NCBI RefSeq assembly: GCF_003710255.1
Contig: NZ_RHIB01000003.1
Location: forward strand, 558,001 to 622,000
DNA: 64,000 nt
Source: Alteribacter keqinensis
Lineage (GTDB): Bacteria > Bacillota > Bacilli > Bacillales > Salisediminibacteriaceae
Direction of reading: 5' to 3'
Shown: piece by piece, positions 34,993 through 44,636 of the stretch
Numbering within the stretch: the first letter of the stretch is position 1
How the letters are laid out: every line of letters begins with the position of its first letter
Made by a program: the position numbers and the translations under genes
The notes under the pieces: generated by a model
What the model was told of the DNA's origin: nothing
The model's input: the letters and a program-made list of their open reading frames with translations, nothing else
The model's database searches: none

Positions 34993-35307
34993 ATGAATCG
35001 AAAGTTGCAGATTTTTCTTGAATACAAAGTCAAAGAAGACCGTCTTGAAGAATACGAAGAACTTATGAAAGACGTGCTGCCGGCTCTTTCCGAGTATGGC
35101 GCCAAAGACGTGGACTGGTACGAAGCGGCAGACCAGAAAGCGCTGTACGTTGAAATGTTCACCATGCCTACGATGAGCCATTATCATGCAATGAAAAAAC
35201 TCCGGTGCACAAACGAACACCCGCTTTTTTCAAAGCTCGACCACGCTGTTGAAGGCGGCATAAAAAAAGTTCACTGCTGGGCCTTTATCCAAAAGCAGGC
35301 AGATTAG
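34993..35307 (+). CDS. Small ABM-like (dimeric alpha-beta barrel) protein
   Basis: 104 residues, of the size and secondary-structure pattern of ferredoxin-like antibiotic-biosynthesis-monooxygenase proteins: KLQIFLEYKVKEDRLEEYEEL, a helix, then DVDWYEAADQKALYVEMF and a C-terminal WAFIQKQ. The function is unknown. ATG 34993 follows AAAAGGAG. It is followed by a 900-bp stretch filled with repeats. Confidence 0.6.
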   Translation: MNRKLQIFLEYKVKEDRLEEYEELMKDVLPALSEYGAKDVDWYEAADQKALYVEMFTMPTMSHYHAMKKLRCTNEHPLFSKLDHAVEGGIKKVHCWAFIQKQAD

Positions 35308-35344
35308 ATACAAACAGAATGCTGCTTTATGATAAGGCTCTGCT

Positions 35345-35520
35345 AAACTCAGGTTTTGATTTACGCTCATTGCACTCCCTTTCCGCGGGGGCGCCGGTAA
35401 GCCTCTAAGAGGTTTATGCCTGCTTCTTCCTCTACCAGAAACGGTACGTCGAAGCAACTCGCAGCTCTTTCAAGATGTAAGCGCTCATTGCTCCCTGCAT
35501 TCGCTGTAATCAACACTTTT
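35345..35520 (-). repeat. Hairpin-element family, inverted copy with foreign middle
   Basis: Left arm TTTTGATTTACGCTCATTGC with TTTCCGCGGG and right arm CATTCGCTGTAATCAACAC, as in the copy at 50796, but the central core is replaced by about 90 bp that is shared with 59604-59680. Confidence 0.6.
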
Positions 35521-35564
35521 AATTTCTGTTTTCGTAAAAATTGTTGCTTTTACTGAAAAGATAA

Positions 35565-35685
35565 TGAAGCCGAAGGGTCGGAGACTCCTGTGGCAGTGGG
35601 GGCCAGGCAAGACCCCGCAGAGCTTCAGCTTGAGGAGGCTTGCCGGCACCGCCACGGAAAGCGAAGGGCACGCAGGCTTCATCTT
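35565..35685 (+). repeat. Hairpin-element family, full copy
   Basis: Core with GAGACTCCTGTGGCAGTGGG, AAGACCCCGCAG, GAGGAGGCTTGCCGG and CCACGGAAAGCGAAGG; short outer arms ATGAAGCC/GGCTTCAT are complementary. Confidence 0.7.
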
Positions 35686-35833
35686 CATATTCTGTTCTTT
35701 AAAGGAAGTAAAATTAGAAACAATTATGTGGAAACAGCGTTTATAATAAACATTGATCTTTAACACAGAAATAATCATGCTTTCTTTTCCTTATGAATTA
35801 ACTAATTCCTTGATTTTCACAACGCAAATGCGG

Positions 35834-36155
35834 AGTTGAACGGAATATGACACTCCTGCAGAAATGCGAGACAGAAGAGACCCCGCAAGGGCTAGAGACA
35901 CCACTGAAAAAGTATAAACCAACTTTTTCAGTGCCTTTATTCAAGTGGCAATGGCTCCAACCGGTTGCTCGCCTGTTAGGAGAAACCCATTCATAACAGG
36001 CTTTTAAAACATGCAACCGTTCCGCTCATTGTTTAGAAGGCACTGGAAAAAGTTAAAGAGCGAACTTTTCCAGTGCCTTCGGGCAAAGCCCTGAGGAGGC
36101 TCGGCGCGAGTCCGCGGAAAGGGAGCGTATTCCGTTCCACGAAGCTGAAATCATC
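35834..36155 (+). repeat. Hairpin-element copy split by a 188-bp insertion
   Basis: 35834-35892 matches the left half and 36081-36155 the right half of the full copy at 51094-51219. Between them 35893-36080 is foreign, with hairpins at both ends (CACTGAAAAAGT inverted at 35902-35932; GGCACTGGAAAAAGTT inverted at about 36042-36076). GGGC occurs at both junctions. Confidence 0.7.
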
Positions 36156-36217
36156 AGTACGATAGTGTCAAATGTATTTGCAGCATAGCTAAAATGTAAA
36201 AGGAGTCACCGACACAG

Positions 36218-37297
36218 ATGGACAAACAATTAAACGAATTTAACATCGAGGCCTTCTGCAACGAACTCACAGACTGGTACAGAAAAAACAAACGAGACCT
36301 GCCGTGGCGTGAAGACCAGGACCCTTATAAAATATGGGTATCTGAAATAATGCTTCAGCAGACACGGGTCGACACGGTTATTCCGTACTTTAACCGGTTT
36401 ATATCCCTTTTCCCGACCCCGAAAGCCCTTGCTGAAGCCGAAGAAGAGACGGTTCTTAAGGCATGGGAAGGTCTGGGGTATTACTCGAGAGCGCGAAACC
36501 TCCAGCAGGCGGTCAAGGAAGTTACCGAGGACTATGGCGGCGTTGTGCCCGATACGAAAAAAGAAATCCTCAAACTGAAAGGAGTCGGCCCCTACACAGC
36601 CGGTGCCATCACGAGTATCGCCTATAACAAGCCGGAAGCGGCAGTGGACGGCAATGTCATGCGGGTCATGTCCCGCCTTCTTACGATTTATGATGACATC
36701 GGTAAAGTGACGACCCGTAAGCGGTTTGAAGACATTGTCGAAAGCCTTGTCATACATACAAACCCGTCTGATTTTAACCAGGCACTTATGGAACTCGGGG
36801 CGCTCATCTGTACGCCACGCTCCCCGTCGTGCCTCATCTGCCCGGTTCAGGAGCACTGCAGCGCAAGAGCCGAAGGGGTCCAGGATCTTCTGCCGGTTAA
36901 AGCAAAAAAGAAACCGCCCAAGGCAAAAGCTATGAAAGCCGTTGTTCTTGAAAATGAAAAGGGCCAGGTGCTCATTGAGAAACGGCCCGATACCGGCCTT
37001 CTGGCAAAGCTGTGGCAGTTTCCAAACTGCGAGGATGATTCCCGGACGGGGGAAGAGCTTCGCCGTTATTTATACGAGCGGGGTCTTCAGGAGCCACAAA
37101 CCATTGAGAATGTCCAGCACGTCAGACATGTCTTCTCCCATATCGTCTGGGAAATCGATGTGTTTACGGGGAAAATTGAAGAAGATGCGGCGCTTTGCGG
37201 CACTCTTAAATGGGTAAACAAAGAAGAAGTGGACACCTATCCGTTCCCGGTGTCCCATCAGAAAATCATTGATTACGTCATTAAGGAGGAGAAATAA
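36218..37297 (+). CDS. mutY: A/G-specific adenine glycosylase MutY
   Basis: Removes adenine mispaired with 8-oxoguanine. Catalytic Glu43 (SEIMLQQT) and Asp144 (VDGNVMR), the helix-hairpin-helix [12 protein letters not shown], and the four cluster cysteines C198, C205, C208 and C214 ([17 protein letters not shown]) are intact. The C-terminal NUDIX-like domain (about 230-350) recognises 8-oxoguanine. 359 residues is normal. ATG 36218 follows AAAGGAG. The next gene starts at the base after the MutY stop, so the two are co-transcribed. Confidence 0.95.
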   Translation: MDKQLNEFNIEAFCNELTDWYRKNKRDLPWREDQDPYKIWVSEIMLQQTRVDTVIPYFNRFISLFPTPKALAEAEEETVLKAWEGLGYYSRARNLQQAVKEVTEDYGGVVPDTKKEILKLKGVGPYTAGAITSIAYNKPEAAVDGNVMRVMSRLLTIYDDIGKVTTRKRFEDIVESLVIHTNPSDFNQALMELGALICTPRSPSCLICPVQEHCSARAEGVQDLLPVKAKKKPPKAKAMKAVVLENEKGQVLIEKRPDTGLLAKLWQFPNCEDDSRTGEELRRYLYERGLQEPQTIENVQHVRHVFSHIVWEIDVFTGKIEEDAALCGTLKWVNKEEVDTYPFPVSHQKIIDYVIKEEK

Positions 37298-38059
37298 ATG
37301 GATTTAGGACTTAAAGGAAAAAGCGTATTGATCACAGGCGGTTCAAAAGGAATAGGAAAAGGAATTGCAGCTTCATTTTTAAAAGAAGGGGCGCGGGTTG
37401 GCATCGTGGCCCGCTCAGAGGATGCGCTGCACGAAGCCAAAGGAGAGCTCGGAGGAGACGTACACGTTTATTCCGCAGATTTGACCGACCAGAGCGAACG
37501 GCACCGTGTTTTTGACCAGTTTCTTAGCGATTTCGGCAGCATTGACGTTCTTGTAAACAACGTTGGTGGAAGCAGCGGCGGTAAAACAATGGAGACGTCA
37601 CTCGACCAGTTCCGTGAAGCTTTTGAACTCAATTACATGTCTGCTGTGCACTTCAGCCAGCTTGCGGTGACGAATATGCGGGAAAAAGGCGAGGGTGCCA
37701 TCGTAAACATTTCATCTATTTTTGGCCGTGAATCAGGCGGCAAGCCGACGTACAACAGTGCAAAATCAGCGATGATCAGCTTTACAAAATCTCTTGCTGA
37801 TGAAGTCATCAAAGACGGGATCCGGGTGAATAGCGTAGCCCCGGGATCAATCCTTCACCCAACAGGCAACTGGCAGAAGAGACTCGACGAGAACCCCGAG
37901 AAAATCAACAAATTTGTAGAAGACGAAATCCCCGCCGGCCGTTTCGGAAGAGTGGAAGAGGTGGCAGATGTTGCGGTGTTACTCGCATCCGAACGCGCCA
38001 GCTGGGTAGTGGGCGCTACCCTCAACGTAGACGGGGGCCAAAGCCGTTCCAATTTCTAG
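37298..38059 (+). CDS. SDR family oxidoreductase (FabG-like)
   Basis: Classical short-chain dehydrogenase: TGGSKGIGKGIA cofactor motif, NNVGG, catalytic Ser in NISSIFG, YNSAK (Tyr and Lys), and the C-terminal GATLNVDGG. 253 residues. The substrate is unknown; resemblance to 3-oxoacyl-ACP reductases is generic. ATG 37298 directly follows the mutY stop with AAGGAGGAG inside the end of mutY. A 21-bp repeat array follows 58 bp after its stop. Confidence 0.85.
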   Translation: MDLGLKGKSVLITGGSKGIGKGIAASFLKEGARVGIVARSEDALHEAKGELGGDVHVYSADLTDQSERHRVFDQFLSDFGSIDVLVNNVGGSSGGKTMETSLDQFREAFELNYMSAVHFSQLAVTNMREKGEGAIVNISSIFGRESGGKPTYNSAKSAMISFTKSLADEVIKDGIRVNSVAPGSILHPTGNWQKRLDENPEKINKFVEDEIPAGRFGRVEEVADVAVLLASERASWVVGATLNVDGGQSRSNF

Positions 38060-38117
38060 ACTGAGAACGTGAAGGAAAGCAGGGCGAGAATGCCGGTGAA
38101 ACCTTGGGAGTAGAGGC

Positions 38118-38222
38118 TAACCTGTTTAAAGTGGGTGTTAACCTGTTTAAAGTGGGTGCTAACCTGTTTAAATGCATGCTTAACCCGTTTAAATGCACAC
38201 TGAACCTGTTTAAAGGGGAAAC
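38118..38222 (+). repeat. Five tandem 21-bp units with TAACCTGTTTAAA core
   Basis: Units begin at 38118, 38139, 38160, 38181 and 38202, exactly 21 bp apart. The first two differ by one base; later ones diverge outside the core. It is the inverted form of the array at 19165-19248. Because 21 is a multiple of three, both strands stay open across it. Confidence 0.9.
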
Positions 38223-38304
38223 GAACCAAGGTTTTTGGTATTTTAAAAGCATAGAGCGGAGATCAAAAACTGCCTTTTCCCGGGCTGAAGAATTAATATC
38301 AAAC

Positions 38305-38343
38305 ATAAAAAACGCCACAAAAGGTGAACAACCTCTTGTGGCG
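38305..38343 (-). terminator. Terminator of the DUF1540 gene
   Basis: CGCCACAAGAGGTTG...CCTTTTGTGGCG stem on the minus strand followed by TTTTTT. Confidence 0.88.
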
Positions 38344-38350
38344 GTAATCA

Positions 38351-38512
38351 CTATCCCAAATCAGTAGGCTCAAACGTCTTACAATCCGTCTCTTCCTGTC
38401 GGGAAGCACTTTTCCCTTTGTGGCTGACCACAAAAATCTCAGAAGCACCGCAACGCTGCCCTTCCATATTGTGTACGCAGTTGTTTACCTCACATAATAC
38501 ATCCTGTGCCAT
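38351..38512 (-). CDS. DUF1540 domain protein
   Basis: 53 residues with the DUF1540 cysteine pattern: CEVNNCVHN, then CGASEIFV and ETDCKTFEP, four cysteines that probably bind a metal. The function is unknown; such proteins are widespread in spore formers. ATG at 38512 follows GGAGGGGGTG. The terminator follows directly. Confidence 0.88.
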   Translation of the reverse strand: MAQDVLCEVNNCVHNMEGQRCGASEIFVVSHKGKSASRQEETDCKTFEPTDLG

Positions 38513-38668
38513 CCGTATTCACCCCCTCCCTTATAGGGTGGCTGATTTTTTCAAGGTAATACCGGTTCATCATTGCCAGTAATCACATCAAAGGCAAACT
38601 TTTCAATTTATTCGGAACACGAAATATGATAGGATGAAAAAAACAAAGTCTCGAGAGGAGCTTACTTA

Positions 38669-40282
38669 ATGGTTAATTTCGACAGTCAGCACTACCCTTA
38701 TCCTTCACAACGAATGGTTACATACGCACGAAACGGCATGGTTGCCACATCCCAGCCCCTCGCATCCCAGGCAGGCCTCGACATCCTGAAAAAAGGCGGC
38801 AATGCCATCGACGCTGCAATTGCCACAGCCGCCTGTCTCACCGTGGTCGAACCCACATCCAACGGCATCGGCGGAGACGCATTCGCCCTCGTCTGGACAA
38901 AAGGGGAACTCCACGGCCTGAACGCAAGCGGTCCCGCACCGGCTACCGCTTCCATTGAAGAAGTGAAAAAGAAAGGCCACAACGAAATCCCGACTTTCGG
39001 CCTCACTCCCGTAACGGTCCCCGGAGCTCCGGCAGCGTGGGCCGAATTATCGGAAAAGTTCGGCAAGTTGCCCCTCATGGACGTCCTCGCACCTGCTGTG
39101 AAATACGCCCGTGAAGGCTACCCCCTAAGCCCGACTCTCGCCTTTTACTGGGAAAAAGCCGAGCACGCCTTCCGAGAAAAACTCGACGGCGAAGAGTACG
39201 CACACTGGTTTACAATCTTTGCACCAGAAGGCCGCGCACCAAAAGCGGGTGAAGTGTGGAAGTCAGAAGAACACGCCCGCACCCTCGAACTCATCGGCAA
39301 AACAAATGCAGAAGCCTTTTACCAAGGGGAGCTTGCGGATAAAATGGACCGCTTCTCAAGGGAGCATGGCGGATTTTTGCGCAAGGAAGATCTCGCTTCG
39401 TTTAAACCTGAATGGGTAAAGCCAATCTCCGTCAACTATAAGGGATATGATGTTTGGGAAATCCCACCGAACGGACAGGGAATTATCGCCCTCATGGCTT
39501 TAAACATGCTAAAAGACGATGAGTTTGCCGGCCGTGATGACGAAAGCACCCTCCACCGCCAGATTGAAGCGATGAAGCTCGCCTTCGCAGACGGAAACAA
39601 ATATGTCACTGAAGAAGGACACATGAGTGTTTCCACCGGTGCTCTGTTAAGCGAAGAATACGGCCGTGAGCGCAGGGAACTGATTGGCGAACATGCTATG
39701 TACCCGTCAGCCGGAGAGCCGCCAAAAGGGGGCACGGTTTACTTAGCCACTGCTGATGGTGAAGGAAACATGGTGTCCTTTATCCAGAGTAACTATATGG
39801 GCTTTGGCTCAGGCGTCGTCGTTCCTGAAACAGGCATTGCCCTTCAAAACAGGGGCCATAATTTCAGCCTTGACCCTGAACATGAAAATGCCCTGAAGCC
39901 AGGTAAGCGCACGTTTCACACCATCATTCCGGGTTTTTTAACAAAAGATGACGAAGCTGTCGGCCCGTTCGGTGTCATGGGAGGCTTCATGCAGCCACAG
40001 GGGCATATGCAGGTGGTCATGAACACGGTGGACTTCGGATTAAACCCCCAGGCCGCCCTGGACGCGCCCCGGTGGCAGTGGACGAAGGACAAAACAGTCA
40101 TGTTTGAACAAAGCTTCGGCGCACCGGTAGCACGCCAGCTGTCAAGAAGAGGCCATGACATTCAAGTAGCCCATAACAGCGGAGGATTCGGCCGCGGCCA
40201 GATTATCTGGCGCGATCCGAAAACAGGCGTCCTTGTAGGCGGAACAGAATCAAGAACAGACGGAAGCATATCTGCTTATTAA
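38669..40282 (+). CDS. ywrD: Gamma-glutamyltransferase family protein (YwrD-like)
   Basis: Ntn-hydrolase of the gamma-glutamyltransferase family. The autoprocessing/catalytic Thr is seen in PPKGGTVYLATADGEGNMVS, and the substrate region in GNAIDAAIATA and NGIGGDAF. There is no signal peptide, which fits the cytoplasmic YwrD type rather than secreted Ggt. 537 residues is close to YwrD. ATG 38669 follows GAGAGGAG. From memory, ywrD in B. subtilis also lies near the chromate-transporter pair ywrA/ywrB, as here. Confidence 0.85.
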   Translation: MVNFDSQHYPYPSQRMVTYARNGMVATSQPLASQAGLDILKKGGNAIDAAIATAACLTVVEPTSNGIGGDAFALVWTKGELHGLNASGPAPATASIEEVKKKGHNEIPTFGLTPVTVPGAPAAWAELSEKFGKLPLMDVLAPAVKYAREGYPLSPTLAFYWEKAEHAFREKLDGEEYAHWFTIFAPEGRAPKAGEVWKSEEHARTLELIGKTNAEAFYQGELADKMDRFSREHGGFLRKEDLASFKPEWVKPISVNYKGYDVWEIPPNGQGIIALMALNMLKDDEFAGRDDESTLHRQIEAMKLAFADGNKYVTEEGHMSVSTGALLSEEYGRERRELIGEHAMYPSAGEPPKGGTVYLATADGEGNMVSFIQSNYMGFGSGVVVPETGIALQNRGHNFSLDPEHENALKPGKRTFHTIIPGFLTKDDEAVGPFGVMGGFMQPQGHMQVVMNTVDFGLNPQAALDAPRWQWTKDKTVMFEQSFGAPVARQLSRRGHDIQVAHNSGGFGRGQIIWRDPKTGVLVGGTESRTDGSISAY

Positions 40283-40297
40283 AGTGAGGGAACGTTC

Positions 40298-40840
40298 GTG
40301 ACGCAGCAACAGTTGTTTTCAGCCTTTTTCAGAGTAGGGATGCTCGGCTACGGCGGGGGCCCGGCATCCATTCCTCTCATTCATAAAGAAGTAGTGGAAA
40401 AGTATAAATGGATGGACAGCGACGAGTTTGCCGACATACTGGCCATCGGCAATACACTTCCCGGTCCGATAGCAACGAAAATGGCCGGCTATATCGGCTA
40501 TCGTGTGGCAGGAGTAACCGGGCTGTTCAACGCCCTTTTAGCATCCATTGTCCCTACGATCGTTCTTATGATCGTACTACTCGTCTCTCTGGAATCCTTT
40601 CGGGAGTATGGCTGGGTACAGGGGATGACCAACGGTGTTATGCCGGTGGTAGGCGTGATGCTGGCCGTCCTTACGTGGCAGTTTTTCACCAAGTCAAAAG
40701 AAGGGCTTGGTACGTGGTACAGTCTTGGGCTCATCGTGTTAAGTGTCGTTTTGATTAGTCTGGCAGGCATTCATCCGGCCTTTGTGATCGCCGGGCTGTT
40801 AGTGTTTGTCTTTCTAAGGAAGGGAGGCAGACGCTCATGA
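40298..40840 (+). CDS. Chromate transporter, N-type half (YwrB-like)
   Basis: Half-size CHR-family membrane protein of 180 residues and about five to six spans, with the conserved GYGGGPASIPLI and GNTLPGPIATKMAGYIGY motifs. Two such halves form the transporter. It exports chromate or related oxyanions in known cases. GTG 40298 follows AAAGTGAGGG. It overlaps the second half-gene by 4 bp (ATGA). Confidence 0.88.
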   Translation: MTQQQLFSAFFRVGMLGYGGGPASIPLIHKEVVEKYKWMDSDEFADILAIGNTLPGPIATKMAGYIGYRVAGVTGLFNALLASIVPTIVLMIVLLVSLESFREYGWVQGMTNGVMPVVGVMLAVLTWQFFTKSKEGLGTWYSLGLIVLSVVLISLAGIHPAFVIAGLLVFVFLRKGGRRS

Positions 40841-41370
40841 TTTACTGGGAGATCTTTCTCGCTTTCTTTATCCCCGGGATTGTCGGCTACGGTGGCGGTC
40901 CAGCGACCATTCCGCTCATTGAATACGAAGTGGTCCATCGCTACAACTGGATGGGGGTGGAGGAGTTTGGTGAAGTTCTGGCCCTTGGCAATGCCCTTCC
41001 CGGTCCGATAGCCACAAAGATGGCCGGGTACATCGGCTATGTTGAAGGAGGCGTGCTGGGCGCAGCAGTCGGGGTTTTTGCCACGGTAGCCCCTTCATTG
41101 ATCCTCATGATTGCTTTACTCGGTCTCCTTTACAAGTTCAAGGATTCTCCGAAAGTAAAGCTCCTGTCGATGATTGTGAGACCGACCATCGCCGTCCTTC
41201 TAGGCATCATGGCCTACCGTTTTTTCGCCACCTCCTACGTTGACAACGGTATGATCCAGACAGGGTTTCTGGTCGTGATCAGCTTTTTACTTCTGGAACG
41301 CTTGAAGGTACACCCGGCGTTCGTGATTCTCGGTTCACTTATTTACGGCGCCGTGTTTCTGGCACCCTGA
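40837..41370 (+). CDS. Chromate transporter, C-type half (YwrA-like)
   Basis: Second CHR-family half, 177 residues, repeating the signatures as GYGGGPATIPLI and GNALPGPIATKMAGYIGY. It is about as long as the first half and similar to it, so the pair comes from a tandem duplication. Translationally coupled to the previous gene through ATGA. A hairpin terminator follows. Confidence 0.88.
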   Translation: MIYWEIFLAFFIPGIVGYGGGPATIPLIEYEVVHRYNWMGVEEFGEVLALGNALPGPIATKMAGYIGYVEGGVLGAAVGVFATVAPSLILMIALLGLLYKFKDSPKVKLLSMIVRPTIAVLLGIMAYRFFATSYVDNGMIQTGFLVVISFLLLERLKVHPAFVILGSLIYGAVFLAP

Positions 41371-41415
41371 CAGAGAGTTTCTTATTTATTGCAGTTCAAT
41401 ACTTGTGGGCAAACA

Positions 41416-41467
41416 AAACGATGCTGCTTCCAAGGGTAAAATACCTTTGGGAGCAGCATCGTTTTTT
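41416..41467 (+). terminator. Terminator of the chromate transporter operon
   Basis: AACGATGCTGCT...AGCAGCATCGTT stem of about 20 bp followed by T residues. Confidence 0.9.
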
Positions 41468-41477
41468 GTATGAGGTC

Positions 41478-41591
41478 GATGGGGAGGGAATTTACTCCCT
41501 TTCCACGGAGGTGCCGGCAAGCCTCCTTCGCACTGCGGGGTCTTGCCAAGGCCCCCACTTCCACAGGAGTGTTGTACATTCCCTCCCCATC
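41478..41591 (-). repeat. Hairpin-element family, full inverted copy
   Basis: Perfect 14-bp outer arms GATGGGGAGGGAAT/ATTCCCTCCCCATC enclose the core (CTTTCCACGGAGG, GCAAGCCTCCTTCG, TGCGGGGTCTTG, CCACAGGAGTG). 114 bp in all. Confidence 0.85.
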
Positions 41592-41688
41592 TAAAGTAGG
41601 CTTATTTATTTCTGGAGGTCATTCACTCTTAAAAAGTCGTACCAATATTCAAGTCAGCCTTTAACAGCTTTCCTTTGGGTTAAAAAAT

Positions 41689-42654
41689 TTACGGCACAAG
41701 CACAATATTTCCGTTATATACTTTATCTTCAAGTGACTGATGGGCTTCCGTCGCTTCTTCAAAAGGGAACGTCTTGGCCAAATGCGGCTTCACTTTCTGA
41801 TCCTCAAGAAGAGAAGCAATCTCTTCACCCGCTTTTCGGAGTTGTTCCGGAGGTGCCGTAAAGAGAAGCACCCCCATAAGAGACGCGTGTTTCTGGTTCA
41901 GTTCCCGCCAAGGAAGTTCAGGTGTGTTGTTCACAGGAGAGCCGATCGTCACAATACGTCCGCCTACTTTAATCATAGCAAGGTCATTCTTTATGTTTTC
42001 ACTGAGACTCATATCAAGAATCATGTCAACACCCATGTCACCAGTCAGGTCTTCCACTTTTGCGACGACCTTTTCTTCTTTGTAAAGAATCACATCATCC
42101 GCCCCTGCATCATGGCAGATTTCAGCTTTTTCATTCGATCCTGCCGTTGCAATGACTGTCGCTCCAGCCTGTTTGGCCAGTTGAATCGCCGCGTGTCCCA
42201 CAGCTCCAGAACCGCCGTATACAAGGACCGTCTCACCAGATGTTAACCCTGCTCGGTGAAAAAGGCTTAAGTGCGCCGTCATAAAAGCCATCGCCACAGC
42301 TGCACCTTCAGCTTCCGTCACATGTTCAGGCAGCTTAAACAGCTTTTCAGATGGCACTGAAGCGTACTCTTTTGCCGTACCGCCCATAACGTTTGTCGCC
42401 CATACCCGGTCGCCGTTCTTCACATTTGTCACCTTACTGCCAGCTTCCACAACCATACCTCCGAGGTCGAAATGAGGAACAGCAGGGAAGTGGGGAACAG
42501 GACGGATCCCCTTTCGGAAATATGTATCCACCGGGTTAAGGCCACTTCCTCCGATTTGTACAAGAACATCATTTTCACCGACTTCCGGCTTCTCAAGCTC
42601 CACAACCTGCAAAACGTCAGCTCCGCCGTATTCGTGATATGCCACTGCTTTCAT
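41689..42654 (-). CDS. Medium-chain quinone oxidoreductase (NADPH)
   Basis: MDR-superfamily zinc-free quinone reductase: N-terminal GSGLNPVDTYFRKG, PHFDLGGMV, and the Rossmann motif VLVYGGSGAVGHAAIQLAKQ. 321 residues is standard. It reduces quinones or enals with NADPH; the exact substrate is unknown. ATG at 42654 follows GAAGGAGAG. Hairpin elements lie on both sides (41478 and 42900). Confidence 0.88.
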   Translation of the reverse strand: MKAVAYHEYGGADVLQVVELEKPEVGENDVLVQIGGSGLNPVDTYFRKGIRPVPHFPAVPHFDLGGMVVEAGSKVTNVKNGDRVWATNVMGGTAKEYASVPSEKLFKLPEHVTEAEGAAVAMAFMTAHLSLFHRAGLTSGETVLVYGGSGAVGHAAIQLAKQAGATVIATAGSNEKAEICHDAGADDVILYKEEKVVAKVEDLTGDMGVDMILDMSLSENIKNDLAMIKVGGRIVTIGSPVNNTPELPWRELNQKHASLMGVLLFTAPPEQLRKAGEEIASLLEDQKVKPHLAKTFPFEEATEAHQSLEDKVYNGNIVLVP

Positions 42655-42899
42655 GTGCTCACTCTCCTTCAAAAGTTTCTACCTTCTATTTTATAAAAAG
42701 CCAGGCACTGCGTCACCTTATATCACCCCGGTTCCCCATTTTAGAAGGAGTTAAAAGGTGAATGTCGATTGTTACCTTTAAAAAGAGTTGCAATCCTTTA
42801 ACAGTCTTCCGTTCAAACTCCGCATTTGCGTTGAATTAGAGGTAAATTATAACTTAGACGAGAAGAAGACTTCTAGCACGAGTACGGGCTGGGAGAGAC

Positions 42900-42963
42900 G
42901 ACGCAAACGAAGTGAGGAGGCTCACCGGGGCACCGCGGAAAGTGAAGGATACTCCGGTTGCAT
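42900..42963 (+). repeat. Hairpin-element family, right half
   Basis: GAGGAGGCTCACCGGGGCAC and CGCGGAAAGTGAAGGATACT correspond to the right half of the full element; the left part (about 42820-42900) is too diverged to call. The surrounding 42673-43088 holds nothing else I recognise. Confidence 0.5.
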
Positions 42964-43088
42964 CTCCCAACCTCAACTTTTTAATAAATAGTTGAGGTCT
43001 CTCTGGAACACATTTTTCATAAAATCGAATTACTAAAAAAACCAGACCCCCGCACAGCGGAACGCCTGATTTTTAAGAGATGAAACGG

Positions 43089-43310
43089 TCAATCATAATG
43101 AACACGGCTGCCGCTCGTCCAGTCGGCTTCTTTCTCCATACCACCGCGGTTCATGATTTCCTTTACAATCTCCCGGTGAATCGTAAGCCCTTCTGAATTC
43201 AGGTAAGGAGAGATCTGCTGCAAGTTTTGATGAAAAAAAGCCAGTTCCTTGTCAGTCCAATCCTGTTTTCCCATCATTGACAGCTCAGTCATATCGCGCC
43301 CTACATACAT
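43089..43310 (-). CDS. Small cytosolic protein, YfhS-like position
   Basis: 73 residues beginning MYVGRDMTELSMMGKQDW, hydrophilic, without motifs. ATG at 43310 follows AAAGGGGG. Its place just upstream of, and divergent from, fabL is where I recall yfhS in B. subtilis. Function unknown. Confidence 0.6.
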   Translation of the reverse strand: MYVGRDMTELSMMGKQDWTDKELAFFHQNLQQISPYLNSEGLTIHREIVKEIMNRGGMEKEADWTSGSRVHYD

Positions 43311-43442
43311 GATGAAAAGCCCCCTTTAAACTTGGCGTACAATACGCCGGTTCTTAGTGTTTCTAGTCCAAAGCCTTCATATGCGATATAATGAAGTGTA
43401 AATTTGGAGAAAAGCTCTTCGTAAGTCAATAGGAGGAAATAA

Positions 43443-44198
<756 letters not shown>

Positions 44199-44291
44199 CT
44201 CAACACTTCTTACCAAAATTAAAAAACCACCAAATTTTTGAGGATAAAAACAACCCCGCGGGACATCATAATGTACGTGGAGGTGATACTC

Positions 44292-44513
44292 ATGCGTAAG
44301 CAAAACCAACAACAGCAGCAAGCTCAACAGCAAGCTGCAAAAACAAACGCTCAAAAAGTACAACAGCAAAACGCTCAGAACCAGCACAACCAGGAGTTCG
44401 CGAGCGAAACTGATGCTCAACAAGTACGCCAGCAGAACCAAGCTTCTGCTCAGCGTAAAGGACAAGCATCTGCACAACAACAGCAACAACAACAAGGACG
44501 TCAGCAACAATAA
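44292..44513 (+). CDS. sspE: Gamma-type small acid-soluble spore protein SspE
   Basis: 73 residues with the gamma-SASP repeats KTNAQKVQQQN and EFASETDAQQVRQQN, the second carrying the GPR protease-cut sequence (EFASE). It is an amino-acid store in the spore, degraded on germination. Glutamine is extreme at 33 of 73 residues, including long Q runs at both ends. ATG 44292 follows GGAGGTGAT. Terminator downstream. Confidence 0.92.
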   Translation: MRKQNQQQQQAQQQAAKTNAQKVQQQNAQNQHNQEFASETDAQQVRQQNQASAQRKGQASAQQQQQQQGRQQQ

Positions 44514-44531
44514 CTGTAAGCTGAATCCTGG

Positions 44532-44565
44532 CGCGCCGTTTCCAAGCGAAACGGCGCGTTTTTTA
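44532..44565 (+). terminator. Terminator of sspE
   Basis: GCGCCGTTT...AAACGGCGC stem followed by T residues. Confidence 0.92.
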
Positions 44566-44588
44566 TATAAGAGGTGCGAAACATAATT

Positions 44589-44636
44589 AAAAAGCGAAAT
44601 CACCGCAAGCTCGCTTGGAAGGTGTTTCGCTTTTTA
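44589..44636. terminator. Second bidirectional hairpin after sspE
   Basis: AAAAAGCGAAATCACC...GGTGTTTCGCTTTTT stem with A run left and T run right; no gene on the minus strand obviously uses it. Confidence 0.7.

Noticed and set aside
34993-36217. Looked for a tRNA, rRNA, CRISPR array or complete insertion sequence in the repeat-rich gap and the rest of the window
   Set aside because: No cloverleaf, rRNA-like or spacer-repeat pattern and no transposase gene was seen; the repeats here are hairpin elements.
38104-38367. 87-codon frame containing five repeats of a seven-residue unit
   Set aside because: It results from a 21-bp DNA repeat with both strands open; there is no ribosome-binding site and it runs antisense into the DUF1540 gene.
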